From: Rhodanobacter denitrificans
GTDB lineage: Bacteria; Pseudomonadota; Gammaproteobacteria; Xanthomonadales; Rhodanobacteraceae
DNA length: 64,000 bases
NCBI RefSeq assembly: GCF_000230695.2
Contig: NC_020541.1
Location: 248,001 to 312,000, forward strand
Direction: 5' to 3'
Below, piece after piece: positions 26,594 to 36,247 of this stretch (its first letter is position 1; the number at the start of each line of letters is the position of its first letter). The translations under genes and the position numbers were made by a program. The notes beneath the pieces were generated by a model. The model worked only from the letters and a program-made list of their open reading frames with translations. It was not told where the DNA came from and did not search any database.

Positions 26594-27841
26594 TTATACC
26601 GCGGATCCGCTTGGCGAAGGCTGAGTTTTCAGACTGGCGATGGCGTGGATCCGCGCCGTTTGCATCGCCTGGCCGATCGCCGGGCCGGCCAGGCCGCGGG
26701 CGACGAAGTCGGCGGACTCGACCGCCGCGGCGGCAGCGCGTGCCGCGCGCAGGTAGTCCGCCTGCGGGTAGGCGTCGTGCTCGCGGCCCAGCCGGCCGCG
26801 CTGGTCCGCCTCGCAGGCGGCGAGGAAAAGCTCCAGTCGCGCCGGCCGGCGCAGGGCATCCAGCGCGCCCAGCAGCTTCAGCACGGTGGCCGGCTTCAGC
26901 TCGAACGCGCGGTGCACGTTCAGATGCTCGCGGCAGACCAGCGCGGCCAGCGTCGCGTGCTCGGTCGGCACCTTCAGCCGCGCGGCCAGCGCGAGCAGCG
27001 GCGCTACGCCGCGATGCTCGTGGCCGATGTGGCGCGGCAGCTCGGCGGCCGGGGTCAGCGCCTTGCCGAGATCGTGGGTCAGTGCGCAGAAGCCCACCAC
27101 GTCGTTGCCCGGCGCCAGCCGCGCCGCCGCGTCCAGCACCAGCTCCACGTGCACGCCGGTGTCGATCTCCGGGTGGAACTCGGCGCGCTGCGGCACACCG
27201 TACAGCGCGTCGACCTCGGGAAACAGCACGGCCAACGCGCCGCACTCGCGCAGCACGCGCAGGAACGCGGACGGCTGCGGCTCGCCCAGCGCCTTGCGCG
27301 TTTCCGCCCACACGCGCTCCGGCACCAGGTGGTCGACCTCGCTGTCGGCCACCATCTGCCGCATCAGCGCCATCGTCTCGTCGGCCACCGCGAAGCCCAG
27401 CGGCGCGAAGCGCGCGGCGAAGCGCGCCACCCGCAGCACTCGCACCGGGTCCTCCACGAACGCTGGCGACACGTGGCGCAGCACGCGCGCCTCGATGTCG
27501 CGCACGCCGCCGAACGGGTCGGTCAATGCGCCGTGCTCGTCCTCGGCGATTGCATTGATGGTGAGGTCGCGCCGGGCCAGGTCCTGCTCCAGCGTGATCG
27601 TCGGGTCGGCCTGAAACACGAAGCCGTGGTAGCCGCGCCCGCTCTTGCGCTCGGTGCGCGCCAGCGCGTACTCCTCGCCGGTGTCGGGATGCAGGAACAC
27701 CGGGAAATCCTTGCCCACCGGCTTGTAGCCAAGCACCAGCAGTTCCTCCGGCAACGCGCCGACCACCACGTGGTCACGGTCGACCACCGGGCGGTTCAAC
27801 AGTTTGTCGCGGACCGCGCCGCCGACTAGATAGGTTTGCAT
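26594..27841 (-). CDS. cca: CCA-adding tRNA nucleotidyltransferase
   Basis: A 415-residue class II nucleotidyltransferase that builds or repairs the tRNA 3'-CCA end. [19 protein letters not shown] carries the GGxxRD motif, and VDRDHVVVG the catalytic Dx[29 protein letters not shown] (RxxRxxR-type ATP/CTP recognition) and the HD-domain motif [14 protein letters not shown] follow, giving the bacterial Cca-HD architecture. It is separated by about 210 bp of visibly AT-richer DNA from the divergent Rhs gene. Confidence 0.95.
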   Translation of the reverse strand: MQTYLVGGAVRDKLLNRPVVDRDHVVVGALPEELLVLGYKPVGKDFPVFLHPDTGEEYALARTERKSGRGYHGFVFQADPTITLEQDLARRDLTINAIAEDEHGALTDPFGGVRDIEARVLRHVSPAFVEDPVRVLRVARFAARFAPLGFAVADETMALMRQMVADSEVDHLVPERVWAETRKALGEPQPSAFLRVLRECGALAVLFPEVDALYGVPQRAEFHPEIDTGVHVELVLDAAARLAPGNDVVGFCALTHDLGKALTPAAELPRHIGHEHRGVAPLLALAARLKVPTEHATLAALVCREHLNVHRAFELKPATVLKLLGALDALRRPARLELFLAACEADQRGRLGREHDAYPQADYLRAARAAAAAVESADFVARGLAGPAIGQAMQTARIHAIASLKTQPSPSGSAV

Positions 27842-28055
27842 GGGGGGATTCTGCCACGCGCCCGTGTTGTACGTAGGATCCGGCGGGCATTTGGAAAATC
27901 ATTGTGCCTAACTTCATGGTGTTCGGTTATATGGACATAATGGGTTCGTTATTTTTTTAGGAATTAAAGCGTAACAACTTGCTTGTTGACATTGCTGTTA
28001 TCGAAGCTCAAGTCTACAACTGGGACTTTGGTGTCATACCGGATAGGGGAAAGAC

Positions 28056-31000
28056 ATGAAGTTGAATCGGCAAAGGAACTGCCTGTCGGCAGCCGCACGG
28101 GCTTCGACTGCGATGCAAGACAACGGAGGAGACTTCAGAGCCAGTACGCTATGGCCACAGGTTCGAGTGAGTTCCTTGCCGCGTTTTTTCTTGTTCCTTG
28201 CTTTAGCTCTGGGGCTACTCGCCTCGCCTCATCAGGCCAAGGCAGTCATGGTAGCCCACCCGGTGATTTGCACTACTGGCACCCCTGGGTATCAGCAAAG
28301 CTACGTGTGCGATGTGACATGGATTGATGATGGCGATGGCGGCGGCGGTGGAAATGGTTCCGTTGGCGTTGGCGGCGGGGGCGGCGGTTCTCCGCATACC
28401 TCCGTCAACACGCAAAGTACCGTCAACCAGAACAACAGCAAGAACCCGAAATTGCCCTGCGATAAAACAACCACAACAAGCGTAGTCACTGCCTCCGACC
28501 CCATCGATACCAGTTCAGGTAGCAAAATAGAAAAAGTCACCGATTTCGCCGAGCCCGGCGAAATGGGTCTGACCTTCGAAAGGTATTACAACTCCCGTTT
28601 TTCCTGCGCTGGATCCAACGCTCCATGCACGACAAACGTGGGAACGTGGACCACCAATCTGGATTACGAACTGGATGTCATCTGTTACTACCAGAGTACG
28701 GGAGGTAATCCGGATCGTCCCATTCGTTGCGGGCCAGTGACCTTTACACGACCCGATGGATCCAGTCTGAATTTCGTATCCACGACGGCCTTCTTCGGGA
28801 CGACGAACGGAGCCCCGAATCCCGGGCCCTTTTCTCCCGTGGGTACCGCCACGTTGACGAACAATGGCAACAGCACCTACACCTTGCGCGACGAGGACGC
28901 CCAGGTGCTGACCTTCGACAGCCAGGGCAATCTGCTTTCGATCAAAGACCCTTCGGGCATCGGCTGGACGCTGACCCATCCCGACGGCAACACCACTGTC
29001 GTTACGCACACCAATGGAACGTCATTCAAGGTCGCCTTGGTCGCTGGATCGGGTGGAACCTACGGGTCGGCCAAGCAGATCAATGTGACTGATCCCGCCG
29101 GTGGCGTGTATGTCTACCAGTCGACCGTCGGGGTATGGGATTCCTTCACGAACCCCGTCAGTCACCTCGGTGTCGTCAGCTCCGAAACGCTCCCTGGTTC
29201 GCCTAGCACCACCGTGGCGTACAAATATCTGCCGGACAACTCTGCCACCGGCTCGTATGCTCAATTGGCCGAGGTCGACTACAACGGCGTGGCCCACGAC
29301 GTCACCACCTACGACGGCGCCGGCCGCGCCAACTTATCCAGCATGGCCGATGGCACCCAGAAAACCACGATCGTTTACGGCGGCAACGGCATAGGCCCGA
29401 CGGCGACGGTGACCAATCCTCTGGGGCATATCGCGGTGTATCAGTACAACGGCAGCCAGTTGTTGCTGTCGGTGACGGGGACGGGCAATGCTGCCTTGCA
29501 TTGCGACGCTTCGTTTGCCCAGAACACCTACGACGCCAACGGCAACCTGGCGACCTCCGCCGACAACAACGGCAATACCACCCAGTACGTCTACGCGGCC
29601 ACTGGCTTGCTGCAGAAGAAGACCGAGGCAGCAGGAACGGCATCACAGCGCATAACGGATTTTACGTGGGATACCACGGCAGGCATGGACCGGCCGCTGT
29701 CGATCAAGATTGAGGGGCTATCCGAAACCGACTTCGCCTACGACAGCAACAACAGGCTGGCCGCGCAGACGCTGAAGAACCTAACGACGGTCGGAACGCA
29801 GCCGGCGCTGACGACCACCTATGCCTATACGTATTACGCCAACGGCATGCTCAAAACTCGTTCTGTGACTCACCCCTCGTTGAACGGAAGCAACACGGAC
29901 GTTTACACGTACGACACTCTCGGCAATCTAGCCACGGTCGCCGACGGGCTGGGGCATACCACGACGTATAGCAGTTACAGTCTGCTGGGCCGTCCCGGCC
30001 AGATCAGCGGCCCTAACGGTGATGTGACCAATTACACCTACGATGCGCGTGGCCGGGTGGCCAGCATTGTCCGGCATCCCAACGGCGTGGCGGCGACGTG
30101 GACCTACACCTATGACGGATTCGGGCTGCCCGCTGGCGTAACGGCTCCCGACAATTCGGTGTCCGGCATCACCCGCAATGCCTATATGCAGGTCACCAGC
30201 GTCACGCACAACGACAAGGATGGCACATCCACCGAAAGCTTTTCTTACGATGCCAACGGCGATGTCGTCACGCGTATTGTTGCGAGAGGTGGCGACATCG
30301 GTGTCGAGGCGACGGCGAGCTACGACGGGCTGGGTCGCATGTACCAGAAGCATGGCATGCACGGGCAAACCCTCACGTATGCCTACGACAAGAACGACAA
30401 TGTAGTGTCGGTGACCGATGCGCTCGGTCATGCCATCACGTATCAATACGATGCGCTGAATCGTGTGACCCAGTCGACCGACCCGAACGCCGGCGTCACG
30501 AAGTACACGTACGACCTCGCCGGCCATGTCATCACGGTCACCGATCCCCGGGGCTTGGTCACCACGTACGCTTACGACGGTCTCGGGCAACTCTGGAGCC
30601 AGTCCAGTCCGGACACCGGCACCACGACCTTCGCCTACGACGCCTACGGACGTCGCTATAGCATGACGCGGGCCGATGGCGTGCAGACGATCTATGGCTA
30701 TGACACGCTCAATCGTCCCACCAGCGTCAGTGCCGGTGGCTTGACGCAGAGCACCGCCTATGACAGCTGCACGCACGGTATCGGCCGGCCATGCAGTGTG
30801 AGCGATGCCAACAGCACCACGTCGTACACCTACACGCCGGAAGGCTGGATCACGGGTCGCGGCTTCTCGATCGGCGGCACCAGTTATGCGTTGGGCTACG
30901 GCTACGACAGCGTGGGCCATGTGGCGAGCGTGGTGTACCCCGACGGCAACAGCGCCGCGTACAGCTACATCAACGGGGCGGTGTCGGGCGTCACCGTCAC

Positions 31001-32303
31001 GGTGGGTGGCACCTCGGCCAGCGCGGTCAGTGCGGTGACCTACCGGCCCGGTGGTACGGCGATGGCGTCGTGGACCTCCAGCAATGGGCTGACCAACACA
31101 CTGGTCTACGACAGCGATGGCCGGCTGGGTAGCATCAACGTGCCTGGCGTGCAGAATCTGGCTTTCACTTACGATGCCGCGGACCGGATCACACAGATCA
31201 CCAACGGACTCGATGGTTCGATGACCGAGACTATTGGCTACGATGCGATGAGCCATCTCACCACGGAAACCTCCGGCGCTGACAACGAGAGTTACACCTA
31301 CGATGCCGCCGGTAACCGCACCCACCAGGTGGTCAACGGCAACACGACCACTTATTCCATGGCAGCCACGAGCAACCGTCTGGCCACCCTGTCGGGCACT
31401 TGGAATACCACATGGGGCTACGATGCCGAGGGCGCCATCACGACGGCCAACGGTACCACGGTGTACCAGTACGACCCGTTCCACCGTCTGGTCAACGCGA
31501 ACGGGACGAGCTATGTGATCGGTCCGGAAGGCCAGCGGTTGCGCAAGATGAGTGCGTCGGGGGTCACCACGTATTTTGCGCCCGATCGAAGCGGGACGTT
31601 GCTGGCTGAGAACCAGAGCGGGACGTGGATGGATTACGTGTGGTTGAACGGGCGGCTGGTGACGGCGATTGTCAATGGCGGGAAGTATCCGGTGCATGCC
31701 GATCAGACGGGACGGCCGATGGCGGTGACCAACTCGAACAGTCAAGCCATCGTGTGGCAGGCGCAGGGCCTTCCCTTCACAAATCAGGTCACGACCAATG
31801 TGTGGCGCACCTTCAATCTCGGGTTTCCCGGCCAGTACCATGACCTCGAGAGCGGGATGTGGCAGAACGGTGCGCGGGACTACAATCCTTACATCGGGCG
31901 CTACGTCGAGAGCGATCCGATCGGGTTGGGAGGGGGAATCAACACCTATGCCTATGTCGGCAATAATCCGCTCAGCAACATCGATCCTTTTGGCTTGCAG
32001 GATACTAGCAAGGAACAGAAGGAGAACGCTGTTCAAGGCGCCACGAATCTCGCAGGAGCAGCCGTCCTTCCTGACAGTGCAGGAGCGGTTTCGGATATCG
32101 GAGGCGCACTCGGGCAAGGCGCGGTGGCGATCAGTTCGGGAATACAAACGTTGGCGCAGCAGGACTACAACGCCTTTACGGCACCCGAAGGCGGCACACA
32201 CATTTATCCAAAATTGTTTGGGGACATGAATTGGTCGCAGTACCCCACTTTTGCCGAAGCATGGAAGGCCTATTTGATGAAGCGGCTTGGAAAATGCCCA
32301 TGA
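28056..32303 (+). CDS. Rhs/YD-repeat protein with Sec signal and variable C-terminal tip
   Basis: A 1415-residue protein. ATG 28056 has a strong site (TAGGGGAAAGAC), giving an unusually long N-terminus of about 40 residues before a hydrophobic signal FFLFLALALGLLASPHQAKA. Next come a Gly-rich spacer, a DUF6531-like start (DPIDTSSGSKIEKVTDF) and many YD repeats (YTYDARGRV, YAYDKNDNV). The Rhs core ends NGARDYNPYIGRYVESDPIG and NPLSNIDPFGL near residue 1313. The last ~100 residues are a unique tip, ending FAEAWKAYLMKRLGKCP. No PAAR or VgrG gene is nearby, so export by Sec is more likely than T6SS. Such tips are usually toxins; I cannot name this one. Confidence 0.88.
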   Translation: MKLNRQRNCLSAAARASTAMQDNGGDFRASTLWPQVRVSSLPRFFLFLALALGLLASPHQAKAVMVAHPVICTTGTPGYQQSYVCDVTWIDDGDGGGGGNGSVGVGGGGGGSPHTSVNTQSTVNQNNSKNPKLPCDKTTTTSVVTASDPIDTSSGSKIEKVTDFAEPGEMGLTFERYYNSRFSCAGSNAPCTTNVGTWTTNLDYELDVICYYQSTGGNPDRPIRCGPVTFTRPDGSSLNFVSTTAFFGTTNGAPNPGPFSPVGTATLTNNGNSTYTLRDEDAQVLTFDSQGNLLSIKDPSGIGWTLTHPDGNTTVVTHTNGTSFKVALVAGSGGTYGSAKQINVTDPAGGVYVYQSTVGVWDSFTNPVSHLGVVSSETLPGSPSTTVAYKYLPDNSATGSYAQLAEVDYNGVAHDVTTYDGAGRANLSSMADGTQKTTIVYGGNGIGPTATVTNPLGHIAVYQYNGSQLLLSVTGTGNAALHCDASFAQNTYDANGNLATSADNNGNTTQYVYAATGLLQKKTEAAGTASQRITDFTWDTTAGMDRPLSIKIEGLSETDFAYDSNNRLAAQTLKNLTTVGTQPALTTTYAYTYYANGMLKTRSVTHPSLNGSNTDVYTYDTLGNLATVADGLGHTTTYSSYSLLGRPGQISGPNGDVTNYTYDARGRVASIVRHPNGVAATWTYTYDGFGLPAGVTAPDNSVSGITRNAYMQVTSVTHNDKDGTSTESFSYDANGDVVTRIVARGGDIGVEATASYDGLGRMYQKHGMHGQTLTYAYDKNDNVVSVTDALGHAITYQYDALNRVTQSTDPNAGVTKYTYDLAGHVITVTDPRGLVTTYAYDGLGQLWSQSSPDTGTTTFAYDAYGRRYSMTRADGVQTIYGYDTLNRPTSVSAGGLTQSTAYDSCTHGIGRPCSVSDANSTTSYTYTPEGWITGRGFSIGGTSYALGYGYDSVGHVASVVYPDGNSAAYSYINGAVSGVTVTVGGTSASAVSAVTYRPGGTAMASWTSSNGLTNTLVYDSDGRLGSINVPGVQNLAFTYDAADRITQITNGLDGSMTETIGYDAMSHLTTETSGADNESYTYDAAGNRTHQVVNGNTTTYSMAATSNRLATLSGTWNTTWGYDAEGAITTANGTTVYQYDPFHRLVNANGTSYVIGPEGQRLRKMSASGVTTYFAPDRSGTLLAENQSGTWMDYVWLNGRLVTAIVNGGKYPVHADQTGRPMAVTNSNSQAIVWQAQGLPFTNQVTTNVWRTFNLGFPGQYHDLESGMWQNGARDYNPYIGRYVESDPIGLGGGINTYAYVGNNPLSNIDPFGLQDTSKEQKENAVQGATNLAGAAVLPDSAGAVSDIGGALGQGAVAISSGIQTLAQQDYNAFTAPEGGTHIYPKLFGDMNWSQYPTFAEAWKAYLMKRLGKCP

Positions 32304-32391
32304 GCCTGCCGCCTGAAGCCCTTGTAGATTCGACTGATGGCGCCTTTCGGTTGGTGCTGTGTCTGTGGTTCTCTGCATTGCAGGCCAGTGT

Positions 32392-33276
32392 ATGACTGGC
32401 ATGTCATCGTGGACGCTTCTGGCACAAATACTGCGGCCGTGGCCATACCGTCTGTTGTTCTTTGGGCTCGCTATTGTCGCTCTGTCTGTCTTCACCTATA
32501 GATTCAATGACAAGTATAGTGTCCCCCTCATCGCTGCGAAACGCTTCGGAGCTGCCTTATTGGGCGGTCAATTTCTAGCAGCGGCCGCAACGATCTTATT
32601 TTTCGGTTGGAACATCGGGTGGCGGATTCACCCTGATCCCGTAATTGTCGAAGACTGGGTTGGAGCGTTTTGGCACTTTTATGTAGACGATTTCTTTTCT
32701 AAAGTCGGCCTCGGCTTGGCGGTGCTCGGTCTTGTATTGGCGGGTGGTGTGACGTGGAAATCCATCGGGATTAGACGTCCCAGTCTTTCGATCCCATCGG
32801 TATTAGTTATCGTTGCTGTGGCCTATCTTGTTTTGCATTTTTTGGTAGCGCCAGTCAGCTTGAACCTTTGGGAATGGTGCCTCAGATTTTTTGGCGCCGA
32901 TTTAAGTCAAGGCAATGATGGTATTGATCCACTGCAGTGGGAAGTGTGGAGCTTAAGACAAGTCGCCAGTCAGATCGGCATTCTTGGGCCTGCACTAATC
33001 GTGCTTTGTATAGGGATTTTGGCGCCAGTTATCGAGGAGATGTTCTTTCGAGGCATGCTGTTTACGGCCTTGTTAGAGAGGTTACCGACTTGGGGTGCGT
33101 TGATCGGCCAAGCACTACTATTTGCAGTGATACACCTCGATTTGGTGCGATTGCCCTATCTGATTGTGCTTGGTCTGGTACTTGGTTACTTGGTAAAGCG
33201 AACATCTTCTCTGCTGCCCGCAGTGCTTTTGCATATCATTATCAATGTCCTTTCATTGATCGCCGTGATGACTTAG
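32392..33276 (+). CDS. CPBP family intramembrane protease-like protein
   Basis: A 294-residue membrane protein with about seven hydrophobic helices. The CPBP (Abi) signature is present: APVIEEMFFRGMLFTALL gives the EExxxR pair, FAVIHLD supplies the second-motif His, and VLLHIIINVLSL the third (HxxxN). Homologues include Rce1-type CAAX proteases and bacteriocin-immunity proteins. ATG 32392 was taken; a GTG at 32359 is an upstream alternative. DNA is much less GC-rich than the core chromosome. It lies 88 bp after the Rhs stop in the place where an immunity gene would sit. Confidence 0.8.
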   Translation: MTGMSSWTLLAQILRPWPYRLLFFGLAIVALSVFTYRFNDKYSVPLIAAKRFGAALLGGQFLAAAATILFFGWNIGWRIHPDPVIVEDWVGAFWHFYVDDFFSKVGLGLAVLGLVLAGGVTWKSIGIRRPSLSIPSVLVIVAVAYLVLHFLVAPVSLNLWEWCLRFFGADLSQGNDGIDPLQWEVWSLRQVASQIGILGPALIVLCIGILAPVIEEMFFRGMLFTALLERLPTWGALIGQALLFAVIHLDLVRLPYLIVLGLVLGYLVKRTSSLLPAVLLHIIINVLSLIAVMT

Positions 33277-33359
33277 GAATTCGGAACCCTATGAGTATGA
33301 GCACGCATCTCTCCTAAGTAAGATCTATACCATGGTTTACGAGAGGATTTGGAAATCAC

Positions 33360-33680
33360 ATGGTTCATCGCGTGATTGGTGGTGTCGTTGTGTTGATATG
33401 GCTGTGGATGGGTTGCCATATGCATCACTGGGTTCCTAGCCTGGGGGTCGCTGCGTCCTCCGATATCAGCTTGTATGCGGGTCGAGGCGGTGGAGTCTTT
33501 TATGTCCTGCTTATGCCGCTGCTCGCGGCAACCTTGCTGATCTTTCCCGATTTCTTTGTAGACCATTTCAGCCCTTCCTCAGAGATGACCAACGAGCCGC
33601 TACTCGAAGCGAGCTTCTGGCGGCTCTGTGGCTATTTCACCCTGTTGGTGAGTTGGGGCTTGTTACAGCTGTTTCGTTAA
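33360..33680 (+). CDS. small membrane protein, 106 aa
   Basis: I recognise no family. Three hydrophobic segments are visible: IGGVVVLIWLWMGCHMHHW at the N-terminus, GVFYVLLMPLLAATLLIF in the middle and YFTLLVSWGLLQLF at the C-terminus, so it is an inner-membrane protein. It starts 83 bp after the CPBP gene on the same strand and shares its low GC content. It is a second candidate accessory or immunity gene of the Rhs locus, by position only. The ribosome-binding site is weak (GAGAGG at a long distance). Confidence 0.5.
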   Translation: MVHRVIGGVVVLIWLWMGCHMHHWVPSLGVAASSDISLYAGRGGGVFYVLLMPLLAATLLIFPDFFVDHFSPSSEMTNEPLLEASFWRLCGYFTLLVSWGLLQLFR

Positions 33681-33726
33681 ATGGAGGAGCCGAAGTTGGC
33701 TCACCACCATACGGAGCTTACGGGGG

Positions 33727-34029
33727 TTACGCCGAACACCGCATGCCCTCCGTGCAGGCCCAACGTAATGCCTCCGCATCTACTCCTGCGTGATGATGTC
33801 GCGACGCAGCATTCGGATGCTCATCGAAGTAGCGCTCAATCAGCGGAGCGATGTCGTCACGCAGTACCAAGGTTTGATTGACAACATGAGGCGCCCCGAG
33901 ATTCATCTGCAAACTGAAACCTTCCAGCGCGCAGCGAAAAAGCTTGCCATCATTGACGTGGTCGTAGAGCACAAACGAACGAGGGCCTCGGGGTCGTGCC
34001 TTGTGAAACCTCGGATAAGGGGCCGGAAG
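33727..34029 (-). pseudogene. 3' fragment of an unidentified gene cut by the outer IS
   Basis: A minus-strand frame of about 100 codons (GKLFRCALEGFSLQMNLGAP, then LVLRDDIAPLIERYFDEHP) has protein-like composition, but its only possible start (GTG 34044) lies inside the terminal inverted repeat of the insertion sequence beginning at 34030. The simplest reading is a gene whose 5' part was removed or displaced by the IS insertion. I cannot identify it. No continuation is visible on the far side of the IS at 37425. Confidence 0.35.
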
Positions 34030-34146
34030 CTGAGGTTTCCCCACGAATCTTCTCGTTCAATCAACACGTTGCATGCTGGTTGAAGGAACAGTGCGCGCAT
34101 GATGCGGTCAATCCTCACGGGTTACGAAGCCAGAGGAGACCACACC

Positions 34147-34204
34147 ATGCACGCCACCAAAGTATTGCAAAAGTGCCTGGGCGATGCACTGCAGCCGATG
34201 CATG
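34147..34204 (+). pseudogene. 5' fragment of the IS4-like transposase gene
   Basis: ATG 34147 has a good ribosome-binding site (AGAGGAGACC). The first 19 codons read MHATKVLQKCLGDALQPMH and run directly into the IS66-type element at 34205. The reading frame resumes exactly at 36248 on the other side, so this is the lost N-terminus of the 385-residue ORF there. The intact protein would have been 402 residues. Confidence 0.85.
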
Positions 34205-34283
34205 GTAAGCGTCCGCCCACCTCATATTCCCCAAGTACTTCGTAGCCGCTGCACTACGCGCCTGTTCAACCAGGAACGTAGCG

Positions 34284-34652
34284 ATGAGCATGAAGCGGAG
34301 TGGAGTGGGCGGCACAGGTCGACCGTGCGCATGGTGGCTGGTGAGTGCGCCGGTAGATTTTCGCTGTGGTGCGGATCGGCTGCTGGTGCACGTGCGCGAA
34401 GTGCTGGGGCGGGAACCGTTGGACGGTTCAGCGTATGTGTTCCGCAACCGCCGCGCCACACGCATCAAGGTGCTGATGGTGGACGCGCAGGGCGTGTGGC
34501 TCTCGGTGCGTCGATTGCATCAGGGGCGATTCGTCTGGCCGTCGGCGGGTGAGACGCTGTGGTCGCTCGGTCACGCGCAGTTCGCATGGTTGTGTGCGGG
34601 AGTGGACTGGCAGCGTTTGAGCGCGCCGATGCCGCTTGAAAAATGCGTGTAA
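34284..34652 (+). CDS. tnpB: IS66 family accessory protein TnpB
   Basis: A 122-residue protein of the IS66 Orf2 (TnpB) family, required with TnpC for transposition though its biochemical role is unclear. Family features: APVDFRCGADRLLVHVREVL (the usual DxRKGxDGL segment, varied), AYVFRNRRATRIKVLMVDAQ (FxNRxRxRIKxLxxDxxG) and GVWLSVRRLHQGRFVWP. It precedes tnpC by 19 bp. The ATG at 34284 follows AGGAACGTAGCG. Confidence 0.88.
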   Translation: MSMKRSGVGGTGRPCAWWLVSAPVDFRCGADRLLVHVREVLGREPLDGSAYVFRNRRATRIKVLMVDAQGVWLSVRRLHQGRFVWPSAGETLWSLGHAQFAWLCAGVDWQRLSAPMPLEKCV

Positions 34653-34671
34653 CCCGTTACGCTGCGCGACC

Positions 34672-36207
34672 ATGGATCACGCAGCGATCAACGACATCAC
34701 GGACGTCCAAACGCTGCGTGCGATGCTGGCCGATTGCGGTGCGGTGATTGCCGCCCACGAGCAAACCATCGCCCAGCGCGACCACACGATCGCGTTCAAA
34801 GACGCGAAGATCGACAAGCTCACCCACGAGATCGCGCGCCTGCGCCGCGTGCAGTTCGCAGCCAAGTCCGAACGCATGGATCCGGCCCAGCGCGAGCTGT
34901 TTGACGAGGCGATGGCCGCGGATATCGCGGCGCTGGAGACGGAACTGGCCGCCTTGCGCGAGCCCGCCCAACCGGCGGCTCGCCCACCCCGCCAGCCGGT
35001 TCGCCGCACGCTGCCGCCGGAGCTGCCGCGTATCGAGACGATCCACGAACCGGCCTCCTGCGACTGCGGCACCTGCGGTGCCGCCTTGGTGAAGATCGGC
35101 GAACACGTCAGTGAAAAGCTGGACATCGAGCCGATGACCTTCTTCGTGCGCCGCGACGTGCATCCGCAATACGCCTGCCGCACGTGCGAGACCATCGTCG
35201 CCGAGCCAGTCGCACCCAGCATCCTCGACCGCGGCCTCGCCGCCCCGGGCCTGCTGGCCCAGGTCGCGATCCAGAAATACACCGACCACCTGCCGCTGTA
35301 CCGGCAGGAAGCGATCTTCGCGCGCGCCGGCATCACGCTATCGCGCACGACACTGGCCGAATGGATCGGCGCGGTCGGCGTGGCGCTGCAACCGCTGGTG
35401 GATGCGCTGCGCACCAAGCTGCTTGCCTCGCACGTCCTGCACGCTGACGAAACCCCGGTCGCCCAGCTCGACCCCGGTGCCGGCAAAACCAAACGCGCTT
35501 ATTTGTTTGCGTATCGCAACACCGGCGAGCAGCCCATCGTCCTCTTCGACTACTGCCCCAGTCGCGCCGGCAAGCATGCCGCCGCGTTCCTCGGGAACTG
35601 GCGCGGAGCGCTGATGGTGGACGACTACGCCGGCTACAAGGCGCTGTTTACCTCCGGGATCACCGAACTGGCCTGCTGGGCGCATGCGCGACGCACCTTC
35701 GTCGACGCTCACAAGGCCAGCGGCAGCCCGATCGCCGAAGACGCCGTGCGGCGTATCGGCGAGCTCTACGCCATCGAAGCCAAACTGCGCGACCTCGACG
35801 ACGAAGTGCGCACGCGCGAACGACGAAGACACCTCGCGCCCAAACTCGACGCACTCAAGCACTGGCTGGACGACCTTCAACCCAAGGCGCTGGGCAACAG
35901 CGGCCTAAGCCGGGCCGTCGATTACACGCTCCGACGCTGGAGCGCACTCGTGCGCGTCCTCGACGACGGCGCCTGGCCGATCGACAACAACCCCATCGAA
36001 AATGCCATCCGGCCGATCGCCATCGGTCGCAAGAACTGGCTGTTCGCCGGTTCCCAAAGCGCCGGCCAACGTGCCGCCGCCCTCATGAGCCTGATCGCCA
36101 CCGCCAAAGCCAACGGCCTCGAACCCCACGCCTGGCTCACCGACGTCCTCACCCGCCTGCCCACCACCAAAGACCGCGACATCATCACGCTGTTGCCGCT
36201 GGCATAG
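34672..36207 (+). CDS. tnpC: IS66 family transposase TnpC
   Basis: A 511-residue transposase. The N-terminal coiled coil (about residues 20-80, IAFKDAKIDKLTHEIARLRR) is followed by an IS66 zinc-binding region (CDCGTCGAAL and YACRTCE, residues about 125-170). The DDE domain has D in LHADETPV (about 258), D in MVDDYAGYKALF (about 317) and E in NNPIENAIRPIAIGRKNWLF (about 443), and a C-terminal IS66 segment ends the protein. The frame is intact, so the element may be active. The start at ATG 34672 follows a stop-codon spacing typical of IS66 operons. Confidence 0.93.
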   Translation: MDHAAINDITDVQTLRAMLADCGAVIAAHEQTIAQRDHTIAFKDAKIDKLTHEIARLRRVQFAAKSERMDPAQRELFDEAMAADIAALETELAALREPAQPAARPPRQPVRRTLPPELPRIETIHEPASCDCGTCGAALVKIGEHVSEKLDIEPMTFFVRRDVHPQYACRTCETIVAEPVAPSILDRGLAAPGLLAQVAIQKYTDHLPLYRQEAIFARAGITLSRTTLAEWIGAVGVALQPLVDALRTKLLASHVLHADETPVAQLDPGAGKTKRAYLFAYRNTGEQPIVLFDYCPSRAGKHAAAFLGNWRGALMVDDYAGYKALFTSGITELACWAHARRTFVDAHKASGSPIAEDAVRRIGELYAIEAKLRDLDDEVRTRERRRHLAPKLDALKHWLDDLQPKALGNSGLSRAVDYTLRRWSALVRVLDDGAWPIDNNPIENAIRPIAIGRKNWLFAGSQSAGQRAAALMSLIATAKANGLEPHAWLTDVLTRLPTTKDRDIITLLPLA

Positions 36208-36247
36208 CCCGCGGCATCCTTCAAGGTGGGGTGGGTGGACGCTTACG

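Larger units (their letters stand above)
34205..36246 (+). mobile_element. IS66-family insertion sequence with 8-bp target duplication
   Basis: A 2042-bp element. Imperfect terminal repeats: GTAAGCGTCCGCCCACC at the left end, and GTAAGCGTCCACCCACC read from the right end. The direct duplication GATGCATG flanks it (34197-34204 and 36247-36254), the 8-bp size usual for IS66. It encodes TnpB and TnpC; only 79 bp lie between the left end and tnpB, so the tnpA gene of three-gene IS66 elements is missing. Both ends and the duplication are intact, so the insertion looks recent. Confidence 0.93.

Noticed and set aside
29928..32495. 855-residue minus-strand ORF opposite rhs
   Set aside because: Composition reflects the complement of YD-repeat codons; the plus frame is unmistakable.
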